From an uncultured Clostridium sp. (GTDB taxonomy: Bacteria; Bacillota; Clostridia; Lachnospirales; Lachnospiraceae): a stretch of 13,244 nt of DNA. The position numbers were made by a program, and so were the translations under genes. The DNA lies in the NCBI GenBank assembly GCA_900541315.1, contig UQJF01000092.1:1-13244 (forward strand), given 5' to 3'. Under the pieces are notes generated by a model. It saw only the letters and a program-made list of their open reading frames with translations. It was not told the DNA's origin and searched no databases. Positions 6,579-13,177 of this stretch are shown here, one piece after another (positions within the stretch are counted from its first letter, which is position 1; each line of letters begins with the position of its first letter).

Positions 6579-7277
6579 TTTAATAACCTCCGACCGATTT
6601 TTCTTTAAAAATTCCGCAAGGATATCATTTCGTATACAGTATTCTACCGCTTCATTTACAGCATGAAGCAGTGGATTATTCGATTTGAGATTTTCTCTTA
6701 CCCGGCCTACAAATTCTGCATAGTCATGAAGTTCCTTGCAGCGTTCCATCAATTCTCTGTTATAACCGATATTTATGTTCAGCACTACTGTTTCCAATTC
6801 CAAAGCTGCATGTTCTGATGTTTTCTGGTACAACCCAGAAAGCTTCAGCACTTCCCGTTCTTCCATGGACTCTACTCCATTATAAAATACCACAAATTTA
6901 GGTTCTGGTATCTTTACTGAGATGCCACCATAAAGAAAATCTTCCCTTGTAAGAGCTGAATACACATCTGATACATAGAAAAGGTTGCGCAGAGGGATAT
7001 TGGGATTTTTTGTAGACTGATGTTCGTAAAGCAACAGCTGATCATACAATACAAAGGACACATCATTTTTCATTTCCATGTAGATCGCATTTTCCAGTGT
7101 AGTCACTGTCAGTGCCTCTTCATCCTCATACACCGTTCCGTTCATTGCATTATAAAGAGCCAGCAGTGCTTTTTTCTCTTTAAAAACCATGCGGAATACC
7201 CTATCTTTGTAATTTCTTGCCACACCTGGAATTTCTGTCATTATTCCATAACTCTGTTCTGTGCTGATATCTGCCAT
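6324..7277 (-). CDS. Rpn-family PD-(D/E)XK nuclease, full-length form (RpnL-type toxin)
   Basis: The product has 317 residues. The start at 7277 has AAGGAG nine bases upstream. The N-terminal half is the Rpn/putative-transposase nuclease fold: KDRVFRMVF (24-32), then LENAIYMEMKNDVSFVLYD and LLLYEHQSTKNPNIPLRNL. D72 and the E85-x-Q87 pair fit the variant PD-(D/E)XK active site of this family. The C-terminal part is a charged helix with the four-residue unit EGR-x five times (residues 259-278), followed by a small domain ending at 317. Rpn proteins cut DNA and promote RecA-independent recombination. In E. coli the full-length protein is toxic and restrains phage, and an internal in-frame product of the same gene blocks it. 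An internal start with a strong ribosome binding site is present here at M234. The gene has its own promoter and terminator and no relation to its neighbours' metabolism. Confidence 0.9.
   Translation of the reverse strand: MADISTEQSYGIMTEIPGVARNYKDRVFRMVFKEKKALLALYNAMNGTVYEDEEALTVTTLENAIYMEMKNDVSFVLYDQLLLYEHQSTKNPNIPLRNLFYVSDVYSALTREDFLYGGISVKIPEPKFVVFYNGVESMEEREVLKLSGLYQKTSEHAALELETVVLNINIGYNRELMERCKELHDYAEFVGRVRENLKSNNPLLHAVNEAVEYCIRNDILAEFLKKNRSEVIKMSIYEYDAEKVQRQFREQWKQMGLEEGRQEGRAEGRAEGRAEGRQTGIEISAHILQLSRQGKTVKEIVEATGESIEVVRMLLGE
6444..6503 (-). repeat. 12-bp tandem repeat coding EGR-x (five units)
   Basis: Five 12-base units encode EGRQ, EGRA, EGRA, EGRA, EGRQ. Two neighbouring units (6453-6464 and 6465-6476) are identical in DNA and the others differ by a few bases. 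The unit is a multiple of three, so copy number can change by slippage without breaking the frame. Four-residue repeats of variable number are known in the C-terminal domain of Rpn proteins. Confidence 0.9.
6586..6591 (-). promoter_or_regulatory. Internal Shine-Dalgarno site inside rpn
   Basis: GGAGGT on the minus strand lies 7 bases before an in-frame ATG at codon 234. It encodes part of the Ser-Glu-Val sequence, so the protein sequence did not force such a strong match. It is the main support for separate translation of the C-terminal domain. Confidence 0.72.
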
Positions 7278-7338
7278 ATACGATTTCTCCTTGTTGTCTG
7301 AATATGCATGAGAGGAATCTTCTTTGTAATATACTTTT

Positions 7339-7446
7339 TCAGAAATCCTCTCTGCTTTTTGTTTTGGGTTTTAAGCATTGAAGATTTCCAAGATCGTTTT
7401 CACAAAAGAAAATGGCGAATGCCTGCAGAAATGTTAGAAACATCAT
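7339..7446 (-). CDS. Possible 35-residue leader ORF upstream of rpn
   Basis: An ATG at 7446, with AAGGA six bases upstream, opens a frame beginning MMFLTFLQAFAIFF and ending KTKSREDF. The first half is hydrophobic. It would start only a few bases into the predicted rpn transcript, and it ends 61 bases before the rpn start. Downstream of it, GAGAGGA at 7310-7316 can pair with TCCTCTC at 7346-7352. It may be a regulatory leader peptide or chance. I know of no homologue. Confidence 0.2.
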   Translation of the reverse strand: MMFLTFLQAFAIFFCENDLGNLQCLKPKTKSREDF

Positions 7447-7457
7447 GCTCTGTCCTT

Positions 7458-7486
7458 ACTATAACATGAAACCCATTTTTAGGCAA
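7458..7486 (-). promoter_or_regulatory. Extended -10 promoter of rpn
   Basis: On the minus strand there is a -35 TTGCCT (7481-7486), a 17-base spacer and a -10 TATAGT (7458-7463) preceded by TGT, the extended -10 element. The start near 7451 leaves a leader of about 170 bases before the rpn ATG, long for a simple gene. Confidence 0.65.
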
Positions 7487-7496
7487 GGGGGTCATT

Positions 7497-7512
7497 TAAA
7501 CGACTATATTAT
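7497..7512 (+). repeat. Direct repeat copy 2 flanking the rpn unit
   Basis: TAAACGACTATATTAT matches 6181-6196 in 15 of 16 positions in the same orientation. It lies between the nfn terminator and the rpn -35 box. It also resembles a degenerate copy of the LacI operator. Confidence 0.4.
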
Positions 7513-7538
7513 TGTTACATCTAACCTGTTGCTTTACA

Positions 7539-7582
7539 GAAAAAGACTGTAAAAAGGATTTCCCCCTCTTACAGTCTTTTTC
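7539..7582 (-). terminator. Intrinsic terminator after nfnB
   Basis: A perfect 14-bp stem is formed by GAAAAAGACTGTAA (7539-7552) and its complement (7569-7582) around a 16-base loop. The T run sits at the 3' side of the stem. It lies 52 bases after the nfnB stop, and its symmetry would let it work in both directions. Confidence 0.8.
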
Positions 7583-7634
7583 TCATTTACTTCTATGGTC
7601 ATTTTCATGAAATAAATTTCAAATCTCTCAAAAT

Positions 7635-9023
7635 CTATTTATTACCTTTCAGGTATTCATCAATACCTCTTGCACCAGCTTTACCAGCTTCCATTGCAAG
7701 GATAACTGTTGCAGCGCCTGTTACAGCGTCACCGCCTGCGTATACGCCTTCCTTGGTGGTCTTGCCGTTTGTTTCGTCAGCAATGATACATTTCCACTTG
7801 TTGGTCTCCAGACCTTCAGTTGTAGATGAGATCAGTGGGTTTGGAGAAGTACCAAGGGACATGATAACAGTATCTACGTCGATGGTATAGTCAGAACCTT
7901 CTACTTCTACAGGTCTGCGGCGTCCGGAAGCATCTGGCTCACCCAGTTCCATCTTACGTACTACCATGCCAGTTACCCAGTCATTTTCATCTGTTAAAAT
8001 TTCTACTGGATTGGTCAGAAGATCAAAGATAACCCCTTCTTCTTTTGCATGGTGAACTTCCTCAGCACGGGCCGGAAGTTCTGCTTCACTTCTTCTGTAT
8101 ACAACATGTACTTCTGCGCCCAGACGAAGAGCCGTTCTTGCAGCATCCATTGCTACGTTTCCACCACCTACAATGGCAACTTTCTTACCTAAGTAAATAG
8201 GAGTGTCATAATCATCGCGGAAAGCCTTCATCAGGTTGCTTCTGGTCAGGTACTCATTTGCGGATAATACGCCGTTTGCGTTCTCCCCTGGGATACCCAT
8301 GAACTTAGGAAGTCCGGCACCAGAACCGATAAATACAGCCTTGAAACCTTCCTCTTCCATCAGTTCGTCAATAGTAACGGACTTGCCGATGATAACGTCT
8401 GTTTCAATCTTAACGCCTAATTTTTTAACGTTCTCAACTTCCGGACGTACGACTCTGGTCTTTGGAAGACGGAACTCAGGAATACCATAAGTAAGAACGC
8501 CGCCTGGCTCATGAAGTGCCTCGAAAATGGTTACTTCGTAGCCCAACTTCGCAAGATCGCCTGCACAGGTCAGACCGGAAGGGCCTGAACCGATAACAGC
8601 TACCTTGATGCCGTTAGTAGTCTCTGGCTTAGCTGGTACAACACCATTCTCTCTGGACCAGTCTGCTACAAAACGCTCCAGCTTACCGATAGAAATAGGA
8701 TCACCCTTAAAACCACGGATACATTTTCCTTCACACTGGCTTTCCTGTGGGCAGACACGTCCGCAGACTGCGGGCAGTGCACTGGATTCAGCAATGGTTG
8801 CTGCTGCGTCTTTAAACTTACCTTCTTTTACTTCTGAAATAAATTTAGGAATGTTGATAGATACAGGACAACCCTTTACGCACTGCGCGTTCTTGCAGTT
8901 TAAGCAGCGGGCTGCTTCTTCCTGTGCTTCTTCCTGGTTATATCCAAGACATACTTCCTCAAAATTAGTGGCTCTTACCTTTGGATCCTGTTCTCTTACA
9001 GGTACTCTCTTTAATACATCCAT
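7635..9023 (-). CDS. nfnB: NADH-dependent reduced ferredoxin:NADP+ oxidoreductase subunit B
   Basis: The product has 462 residues and resembles the glutamate synthase small subunit, as NfnB does. Eight cysteines at the N-terminus form two groups, C40/C43/C48/C52 and C87/C91/C97/C101, for [4Fe-4S] clusters. The FAD loop VIGSGPSGL lies at 143-151. A second nucleotide fold begins VAIVGGGNVAMDAARTALRL and is followed by VVYRRSEAELPAR, which suits NADP(H). The C-terminal YAGGDAVTGAATVILAMEAG completes the FAD site. NfnAB couples NADH oxidation and reduced ferredoxin oxidation to reduction of two NADP+ by flavin-based bifurcation or confurcation. The start codon overlaps the nfnA stop (TAATG), indicating translational coupling. 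Automated annotation often calls such genes gltD/gltA, but no large glutamate synthase subunit lies here and the nfnA neighbour settles the choice. Confidence 0.93.
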   Translation of the reverse strand: MDVLKRVPVREQDPKVRATNFEEVCLGYNQEEAQEEAARCLNCKNAQCVKGCPVSINIPKFISEVKEGKFKDAAATIAESSALPAVCGRVCPQESQCEGKCIRGFKGDPISIGKLERFVADWSRENGVVPAKPETTNGIKVAVIGSGPSGLTCAGDLAKLGYEVTIFEALHEPGGVLTYGIPEFRLPKTRVVRPEVENVKKLGVKIETDVIIGKSVTIDELMEEEGFKAVFIGSGAGLPKFMGIPGENANGVLSANEYLTRSNLMKAFRDDYDTPIYLGKKVAIVGGGNVAMDAARTALRLGAEVHVVYRRSEAELPARAEEVHHAKEEGVIFDLLTNPVEILTDENDWVTGMVVRKMELGEPDASGRRRPVEVEGSDYTIDVDTVIMSLGTSPNPLISSTTEGLETNKWKCIIADETNGKTTKEGVYAGGDAVTGAATVILAMEAGKAGARGIDEYLKGNK

Positions 9024-9913
9024 TATTCTTCACCTCCGCAGTTTCCGCATCCGCCGTGATGTGTCTTGCCTTCCTGGAATTTCAGGATAGCCCGGCCTTC
9101 TTCTGTCTTATACATCTGCTGACGTTTCATAGCCTGGTCGAAATCTACCAGATGTCCGTCAAACTCAGGTCCGTCTACACATGCAAACTTCACTTCACCG
9201 CCTACAGAAACACGGCATGCTCCGCACATACCAGTTCCATCTACCATGATCGGGTTCAGGCTGACGATCGTTGGGATTCCCAGTTCTTTGGTCAGCTTAC
9301 ATACGAATTTCATCATGATCATTGGTCCGATGGCAACACATACATCGTACTTTTTGCCCTGATTTTCAACCAGGTCTTTGATAACCTCTGTTACCATGCC
9401 TTTGCGCTCATAGGAACCATCATCTGTAGTTACATACAGATTTCCTGCAGCTGCCCTTAACTTATCTTCCAGGATCAGAAGGCTCTTGGTCTTGGATCCT
9501 TCAATTACATCTACATCAATGCCATGCTCGCGCATCCACTTAACCTGTGGATAAACAGGAGCAGAACCAACGCCACCTGCTACGAACAGGTATTTTCTCT
9601 TCTTAACTTCTTCTAAATCTTCTTTAACAAACTCAGATGGCTGTCCTAAAGGACCTACGAAATCCTGGAAATAATCTCCTGCTTTCAGTTCTGCCATACG
9701 CATGGTAGAAGCGCCTACGATCTGGAATACGATTGTTACCAGGCCTTTCTCACGGTCAAAATCGCAGATAGTAAGCGGGATCCTCTCACCAACTTCATCC
9801 ATCTTAACGATAACAAATTCTCCTGGCTGACAGGCTCTTGCTACACGGGGTGCTTCCACATCCATCAGATAGATCTTGTCTGCCAGACATTCTGCATTTA
9901 CAATCTTGTACAT
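9023..9913 (-). CDS. nfnA: NADH-dependent reduced ferredoxin:NADP+ oxidoreductase subunit A
   Basis: The product has 296 residues. The ATG at 9913 is chosen for the AGGAGG six bases upstream and the family start MYKIVNAECLADKIYLMDV; a frame from 9943 would overrun that site. RIPLTICDFD is the FAD-binding segment of the ferredoxin-NADP reductase fold. FVAGGVGSAPVYPQVKWM (residues 110-127) is the nucleotide-binding segment for NAD(H). C230, C233 and C245, with D225, in DGTGMCGACRVSVGGE...ACVDGPEF fit the [2Fe-2S] site of the NfnA/PyrK family. Residues near the end read HHGGCGNCGGEE, a short Cys-Gly tail I cannot explain. The pair with nfnB is the classical soluble bifurcating transhydrogenase of clostridia, supplying NADPH for biosynthesis. 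Confidence 0.93.
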   Translation of the reverse strand: MYKIVNAECLADKIYLMDVEAPRVARACQPGEFVIVKMDEVGERIPLTICDFDREKGLVTIVFQIVGASTMRMAELKAGDYFQDFVGPLGQPSEFVKEDLEEVKKRKYLFVAGGVGSAPVYPQVKWMREHGIDVDVIEGSKTKSLLILEDKLRAAAGNLYVTTDDGSYERKGMVTEVIKDLVENQGKKYDVCVAIGPMIMMKFVCKLTKELGIPTIVSLNPIMVDGTGMCGACRVSVGGEVKFACVDGPEFDGHLVDFDQAMKRQQMYKTEEGRAILKFQEGKTHHGGCGNCGGEE

Positions 9914-9935
9914 GTTTTCCCTCCTAAAATGTTTT

Positions 9936-9950
9936 ATGTCCAATGGACAT
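9936..9950 (-). promoter_or_regulatory. Palindrome in the nfnA leader
   Basis: ATGTCCA and TGGACAT form seven-base arms around a single base. It lies 10 bases upstream of the nfnA ribosome site, at about +10 to +25 of the predicted transcript. It may be an operator. It does not match the Rex consensus as I know it (TTGTTAA-n4-TTAACAA). Confidence 0.4.
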
Positions 9951-9966
9951 TTTTCATAAAACTTCT

Positions 9967-9972
9967 ATTATA
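9967..9972 (-). promoter_or_regulatory. -10 box of a possible nfnAB promoter
   Basis: A perfect TATAAT on the minus strand lies 54 bases before the nfnA start. The -35 at about 9990-9996 (AGGATA/CAGGAT) is poor and lies in the end of the epimerase gene. The pair may also be read through from upstream. Confidence 0.45.
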
Positions 9973-9983
9973 GATCAGGCAGA

Positions 9984-10895
9984 TCACTCTATCCTGATTC
10001 TGTAACCTTTTTCCCAGCTCTCCCAGGCTTTCAGCTTCTGGATTCCCTGTCTGTCTTTTAACTCTCCGTTGAAATCCTTTGAGTCACAAACACCATACCA
10101 TGGCTCCAGACATACAAATGGATGTGTCTTTTCCATGGTCCAGACTCCTACAAACGGAAAACCATCACACAATACTGTAACATATGGTTTGCCATCTGTC
10201 AAAAGGCCTATGCTGCTGATCTGTTTGTTGTCAAACATATAGGTAAGTGCTGTATCAAAAAATCCCGGTGTTACAGGAACTTTTCCTTCTGTCAGCTTTA
10301 AATCGCCCTGAAGAGCATTGTCCTCATATCCTTCTGCATCCGGTGCCTGATAATGAAGGCTGTCCTGATATTGGCCTGCATTTACACCTTCTTTGTTAAA
10401 TACAAGGGTGTAATCATAAATAGTCTTTCCTTCCGGAACCTGAAATGCCGGATGACCACCGATCATAAACAGCATTTCCTTTCCATTCAAATTGGTCACT
10501 TTCCAGGAAGTTTCAATGGTACGTCCTTTTAACCGGTGGGTGATCTCCAGTTCAAAATGAAATGGATATTTCTCCATTGTCTCCGGTGTATCTTTTAATA
10601 CATATGTACACTCGTCCATATCACAGAGTACAGGTTCAAAATCCATATCTCGTGCAAATCCGTGGGAAGAAATATTGTATTCCTTTCCCTCATAACGGTA
10701 TTTTCCATCTACCGATTTTCCAATAAATGGAAAAAGAATTGGTGAATGACGGTTCCAGACTGCCGGATCAGCACTCCAGAGTATCTCTCTGTCCGCTTTT
10801 TTATCATAGATCCTGGACAACTGGGCGCCGTGACTTTCTACTGTAATCAAAAGCTCTTCATTTTCCAATGTAAAAATGGATCCGTCACTTTTCAT
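9984..10895 (-). CDS. Aldose 1-epimerase family protein, LacX-like
   Basis: The product has 303 residues, the usual size for the LacX branch of the galactose mutarotase superfamily. The N-terminus FTLENEELLITVESHGAQLSRI starts the beta-sandwich. H78 in SSHGFARD and H148 in IGGHPAFQVP match the substrate and catalytic histidines, and E264 in CLEPWYGVCD matches the catalytic base. It should interconvert the alpha and beta anomers of an aldose or sugar phosphate in the cytosol. The ribosome site is GGGGGAA, 7 bases upstream of the ATG. It lies 62 bases after the reductase-like gene and 70 before nfnA on the same strand, so a loose operon is possible, but there is no evident functional link to either. 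No lactose or galactose genes are nearby. Confidence 0.88.
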   Translation of the reverse strand: MKSDGSIFTLENEELLITVESHGAQLSRIYDKKADREILWSADPAVWNRHSPILFPFIGKSVDGKYRYEGKEYNISSHGFARDMDFEPVLCDMDECTYVLKDTPETMEKYPFHFELEITHRLKGRTIETSWKVTNLNGKEMLFMIGGHPAFQVPEGKTIYDYTLVFNKEGVNAGQYQDSLHYQAPDAEGYEDNALQGDLKLTEGKVPVTPGFFDTALTYMFDNKQISSIGLLTDGKPYVTVLCDGFPFVGVWTMEKTHPFVCLEPWYGVCDSKDFNGELKDRQGIQKLKAWESWEKGYRIRIE

Positions 10896-10957
10896 GTTCT
10901 ATTCCCCCAAAAAAATCTTCAGATTCTGCTATGTCCTGTTATCATAATTTATCCTGA

Positions 10958-11458
10958 TCATTTAATCTGTTTTCTTACGTAAACTTCCGGCGTGTAACAC
11001 AGGCTGAAATAGGTCTGTTCTTCGCCTTCTTCTGTCATTTCCCATTCCGTGGATCTGCAAAGGTCTGCCGGGAACTTTACATCTGCATCATATTCATAAT
11101 CAATATGTGTCAGATAAACAGTGGTACAATAAGGCAGGAGCTGACGGAAAATACTCTCTCCGCCGATCACATAAATATCATCTTCAGAAAACTGCTTTAA
11201 ATATTCCATGGTTTCTGCAATGCTGTGACAAACAACGGCACCTTTTATCTTATAGGACGGATTTTCAGAAAGTACCACATTGATGCGTTTTCCTAATGGC
11301 TGTCCCCCAGGAAGCCCTTCTAACGTTTTCCGCCCCATGACCACTACTTTTCCCTGAGTCTCTTTTAAAAAGCCCTGCTGTACTGCTGGAATGGTCACTA
11401 ACGGCTGTCCGCCTCTGCCAATGGCTCCATTATTATCTGCTGTTACAAGAAATTTCAT
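10958..11458 (-). CDS. Dihydrofolate reductase paralogue lacking the catalytic aspartate
   Basis: The product has 166 residues. The ATG at 11458 overlaps the upstream reductase stop as ATGA, so the two are translationally coupled; a GTG two codons earlier is possible. The fold signatures are kept: FLVTADNNGAIG at the start, GKVVVMGRKTLEGLPGG for NADPH, INVVLSENP, and IYVIGGESIF. The position of the catalytic acid is changed, however. Where folA upstream has ISGDMKYF with D26, this protein reads IPAVQQGF with V26, at the same residue number. D27 in E. coli and Glu in vertebrates fill this role, and Val cannot. It is probably a tandem duplicate. It could be an inactive partner of FolA, a reductase for another pterin-like substrate, or a decaying copy, but its intact length and conserved cofactor site argue against simple decay. 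Confidence 0.88.
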   Translation of the reverse strand: MKFLVTADNNGAIGRGGQPLVTIPAVQQGFLKETQGKVVVMGRKTLEGLPGGQPLGKRINVVLSENPSYKIKGAVVCHSIAETMEYLKQFSEDDIYVIGGESIFRQLLPYCTTVYLTHIDYEYDADVKFPADLCRSTEWEMTEEGEEQTYFSLCYTPEVYVRKQIK

Positions 11459-11967
11459 TGACACTGCCTTTCATAGATCCTGAATTCATAGTCCATAGCC
11501 GGCTGATCACCTTCCGGTCCATTGGTAAAGCGTTCACCAGCAGATGCCATTTTCCAGTCCTCCTGTGCTTCCAGGTCCGGTAGATAGGTATCTGCCTCAA
11601 ATGTATGGTAAACATGGGTTATATAAGCTTTTTCACACCATGGCAGAAATGCCTTGTAGATCATCCCTCCACCGATAATGAAAACATCCTCTTTGGGATA
11701 CTGCTTAAGGGTTTCCAGGGTTTCTTCTATGCTATGGCAGACCGTTACTCCTTCCGGCGCAAAATCCTGATTTTGTGTAAGGACAATATTAACACGGTTC
11801 TTCAATGGCTTTCCCCCAGGAAAGCTTTCCAGTGTTTTACGTCCCATAACTACTACTTTTCCTTTCGTAGTCTCACGAAAATATTTCATATCACCGGAAA
11901 TGTGTGCCAGTAATCCGCCATTTTTTCCGATTCCCCAGTTTTCGTCTGCTGCTGCGATCAGATTCAT
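11455..11967 (-). CDS. folA: Dihydrofolate reductase
   Basis: The product has 170 residues, normal for bacterial DHFR. MNLIAAADENWGIGKNGGLL begins the fold. ISGDMKYFRETTKGK holds the catalytic D26 (D27 in E. coli). GKVVVMGRKTLESFPGG is the NADPH region, and DVFIIGGGMIYKAFLPW and AYITHVYHTFEAD follow in order. It reduces dihydrofolate to tetrahydrofolate with NADPH. The start has AAGGGG seven to eight bases upstream. It is the first gene of its unit and stands back to back with thyA, whose product generates dihydrofolate, so the two arms complete the dTMP cycle. The paralogue with V26 follows with ATGA overlap. Confidence 0.95.
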   Translation of the reverse strand: MNLIAAADENWGIGKNGGLLAHISGDMKYFRETTKGKVVVMGRKTLESFPGGKPLKNRVNIVLTQNQDFAPEGVTVCHSIEETLETLKQYPKEDVFIIGGGMIYKAFLPWCEKAYITHVYHTFEADTYLPDLEAQEDWKMASAGERFTNGPEGDQPAMDYEFRIYERQCQ

Positions 11968-12013
11968 TTATAAAGCCCCTTGTCTGTTTGTTTATAATTT
12001 AACTACCAGAAGA

Positions 12014-12022
12014 ATTATAACA
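12014..12022 (-). promoter_or_regulatory. Extended -10 promoter of folA
   Basis: TGTTATAAT on the minus strand is a perfect -10 with the TGn extension, 46 bases before the folA start. The -35 region (TTCCAA at the right spacing) is weak, as is common with extended -10 promoters. Confidence 0.65.
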
Positions 12023-12093
12023 CGTAGTCTGTAAAATTGGAAGATATCTATAAGATGTTTTAAACGAGATAACCGGCAGACCACACATTTAAC

Positions 12094-12145
12094 CCGGTAC
12101 AGTTATTTATGAAACGATGTACTGGCTTAAATTTTGCTGTACTGC
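12094..12145. repeat. Three copies of an 8-bp TGTACYGS motif between folA and thyA
   Basis: TGTACTGG (12118-12125) and TGTACTGC (12138-12145) are direct copies 20 bases apart. CCGGTACA (12094-12101) is the same motif inverted. The first and second can pair as an 8-bp stem with one G-T wobble. They lie just upstream of the thyA promoter and may be binding sites, or chance. The rest of the 237-base divergent gap shows only the two promoters. Confidence 0.3.
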
Positions 12146-12157
12146 ATGGCTGAGATT

Positions 12158-12166
12158 TGATATACT
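12158..12166 (+). promoter_or_regulatory. Extended -10 promoter of thyA
   Basis: TGATATACT is a -10 TATACT with the TGn extension, 38 bases before the thyA ATG. No good -35 is seen at 16-18 bases upstream. Confidence 0.6.
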
Positions 12167-12204
12167 TGAAGATATAAAGAAAAACTAAGGAGACACTAAT
12201 CTAC

Positions 12205-13035
12205 ATGAGTTACGCAGATCAGCTTTTTATAAAAAATTGCAAAGACATTCTTGAAAATGGAGTATGGGATACAGACCATGAAGTCCGCCCTGTGTGGGAA
12301 GACGGCACTCCTGCTCATACCATCAAAAAATTTGGTATTGTGAACCGTTATGACCTGACAAAGGAATTTCCGGTGATCACATTGCGCCGTACTTATTTTA
12401 AATCTGCAGTAGATGAACTGCTGTGGATCTGGCAGAAAAAGTCCAACAACGTACACGACTTAAAAAGCCATATCTGGGATTCTTGGGCTGACAAAACTGG
12501 CAGTATCGGAAAAGCCTATGGTTATCAGCTGGGGGTAAAGCACCATTATAAAGAGGGCGATTTCGACCAGGTAGACCGTATCCTTTATGACTTAAAGCAC
12601 AATCCTTTAAGCCGCCGCATCATGTCCAATATTTACAATCATCATGATTTAAGTGAAATGCACCTGTATCCATGTGCTTACAGCATGACTTTTAATGTAT
12701 CCGGAGACACTTTAAACGGTATCTTAAACCAGCGCTCACAGGATATGCTCACTGCCAACAGCTGGAACGTATGCCAGTATGCAGTGCTGATGCACATGTT
12801 TGCCCAGGCAAGCGGCCTGAAAGTGGGCGAACTGGTCCATGTGATCGCAGATGCACATATTTATGACCGTCACATTCCTATGGTAGAAGAACTTTTAAAG
12901 AAAGAGCCTCTGCCAGGGCCAATTTTATGGGTTGATCCAGAAATAAAAGATTTCTACCAGTTTACAACTGACAGCTTCAAACTGGAAAATTATCAGTATC
13001 ATCCATTTGATCACAAGGTTCCCGTAGCGATCTGA
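12205..13035 (+). CDS. thyA: Thymidylate synthase
   Basis: The product has 276 residues and ends in PVAI like classical ThyA. It methylates dUMP to dTMP using methylene-tetrahydrofolate and releases dihydrofolate. C157 in LYPCAYSMTFNV is the catalytic nucleophile. NQRSQD (R177, D180) binds phosphate and the uracil side, N188 is the uracil-contacting asparagine, and DAHIYDRH (H218, Y220) contacts the ribose. ELLWIWQKKSN holds the conserved glutamate E71. Two deviations from the E. coli pattern are seen: the residue after the nucleophile is Ala where E. coli has His, and the N-terminal RTGTGT-like arginine loop reads VRPVWEDGTPAHTIK. I read these as a clostridial subtype, not loss of function. 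AAGGAG lies 12 bases upstream of the ATG, a long but workable spacing. Confidence 0.95.
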   Translation: MSYADQLFIKNCKDILENGVWDTDHEVRPVWEDGTPAHTIKKFGIVNRYDLTKEFPVITLRRTYFKSAVDELLWIWQKKSNNVHDLKSHIWDSWADKTGSIGKAYGYQLGVKHHYKEGDFDQVDRILYDLKHNPLSRRIMSNIYNHHDLSEMHLYPCAYSMTFNVSGDTLNGILNQRSQDMLTANSWNVCQYAVLMHMFAQASGLKVGELVHVIADAHIYDRHIPMVEELLKKEPLPGPILWVDPEIKDFYQFTTDSFKLENYQYHPFDHKVPVAI

Positions 13036-13090
13036 TGATACCAGAATCACAAAGTTTAAAGGGGCTGTGAAAAAAGAATAGTCCCCCAAA

Positions 13091-13133
13091 AAAGAAAGAC
13101 CAAGAGTTTATAACGAACTCAAGGTCTTTCTTT
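13091..13133. terminator. Intrinsic terminator after thyA
   Basis: An 11-bp outer stem (13091-13101 with 13123-13133) and a 5-bp inner stem (GAGTT/AACTC) are separated by an AA/AA internal loop and closed by a seven-base loop. The T-rich 3' arm makes it a plus-strand terminator. The A-rich 5' arm would serve a convergent minus-strand gene equally well. Confidence 0.85.
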
Positions 13134-13177
13134 CTGTTATAATTAACTTGCAATGAAAATTAATAACATAATCTATT

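Noticed and set aside
7635..9023. Glutamate synthase small subunit
   Set aside because: There is no large subunit nearby, and the coupled nfnA-type neighbour fits the bifurcating transhydrogenase.
10905..10925. Small hairpin with a T run between the reductase paralogue and the epimerase as a terminator
   Set aside because: The stem has only about four to six A/T-rich pairs around TGAA, too weak to call.
11968..12204. Folate (THF) or other riboswitch before folA or thyA
   Set aside because: The leaders are short and I see no conserved riboswitch core in either strand.
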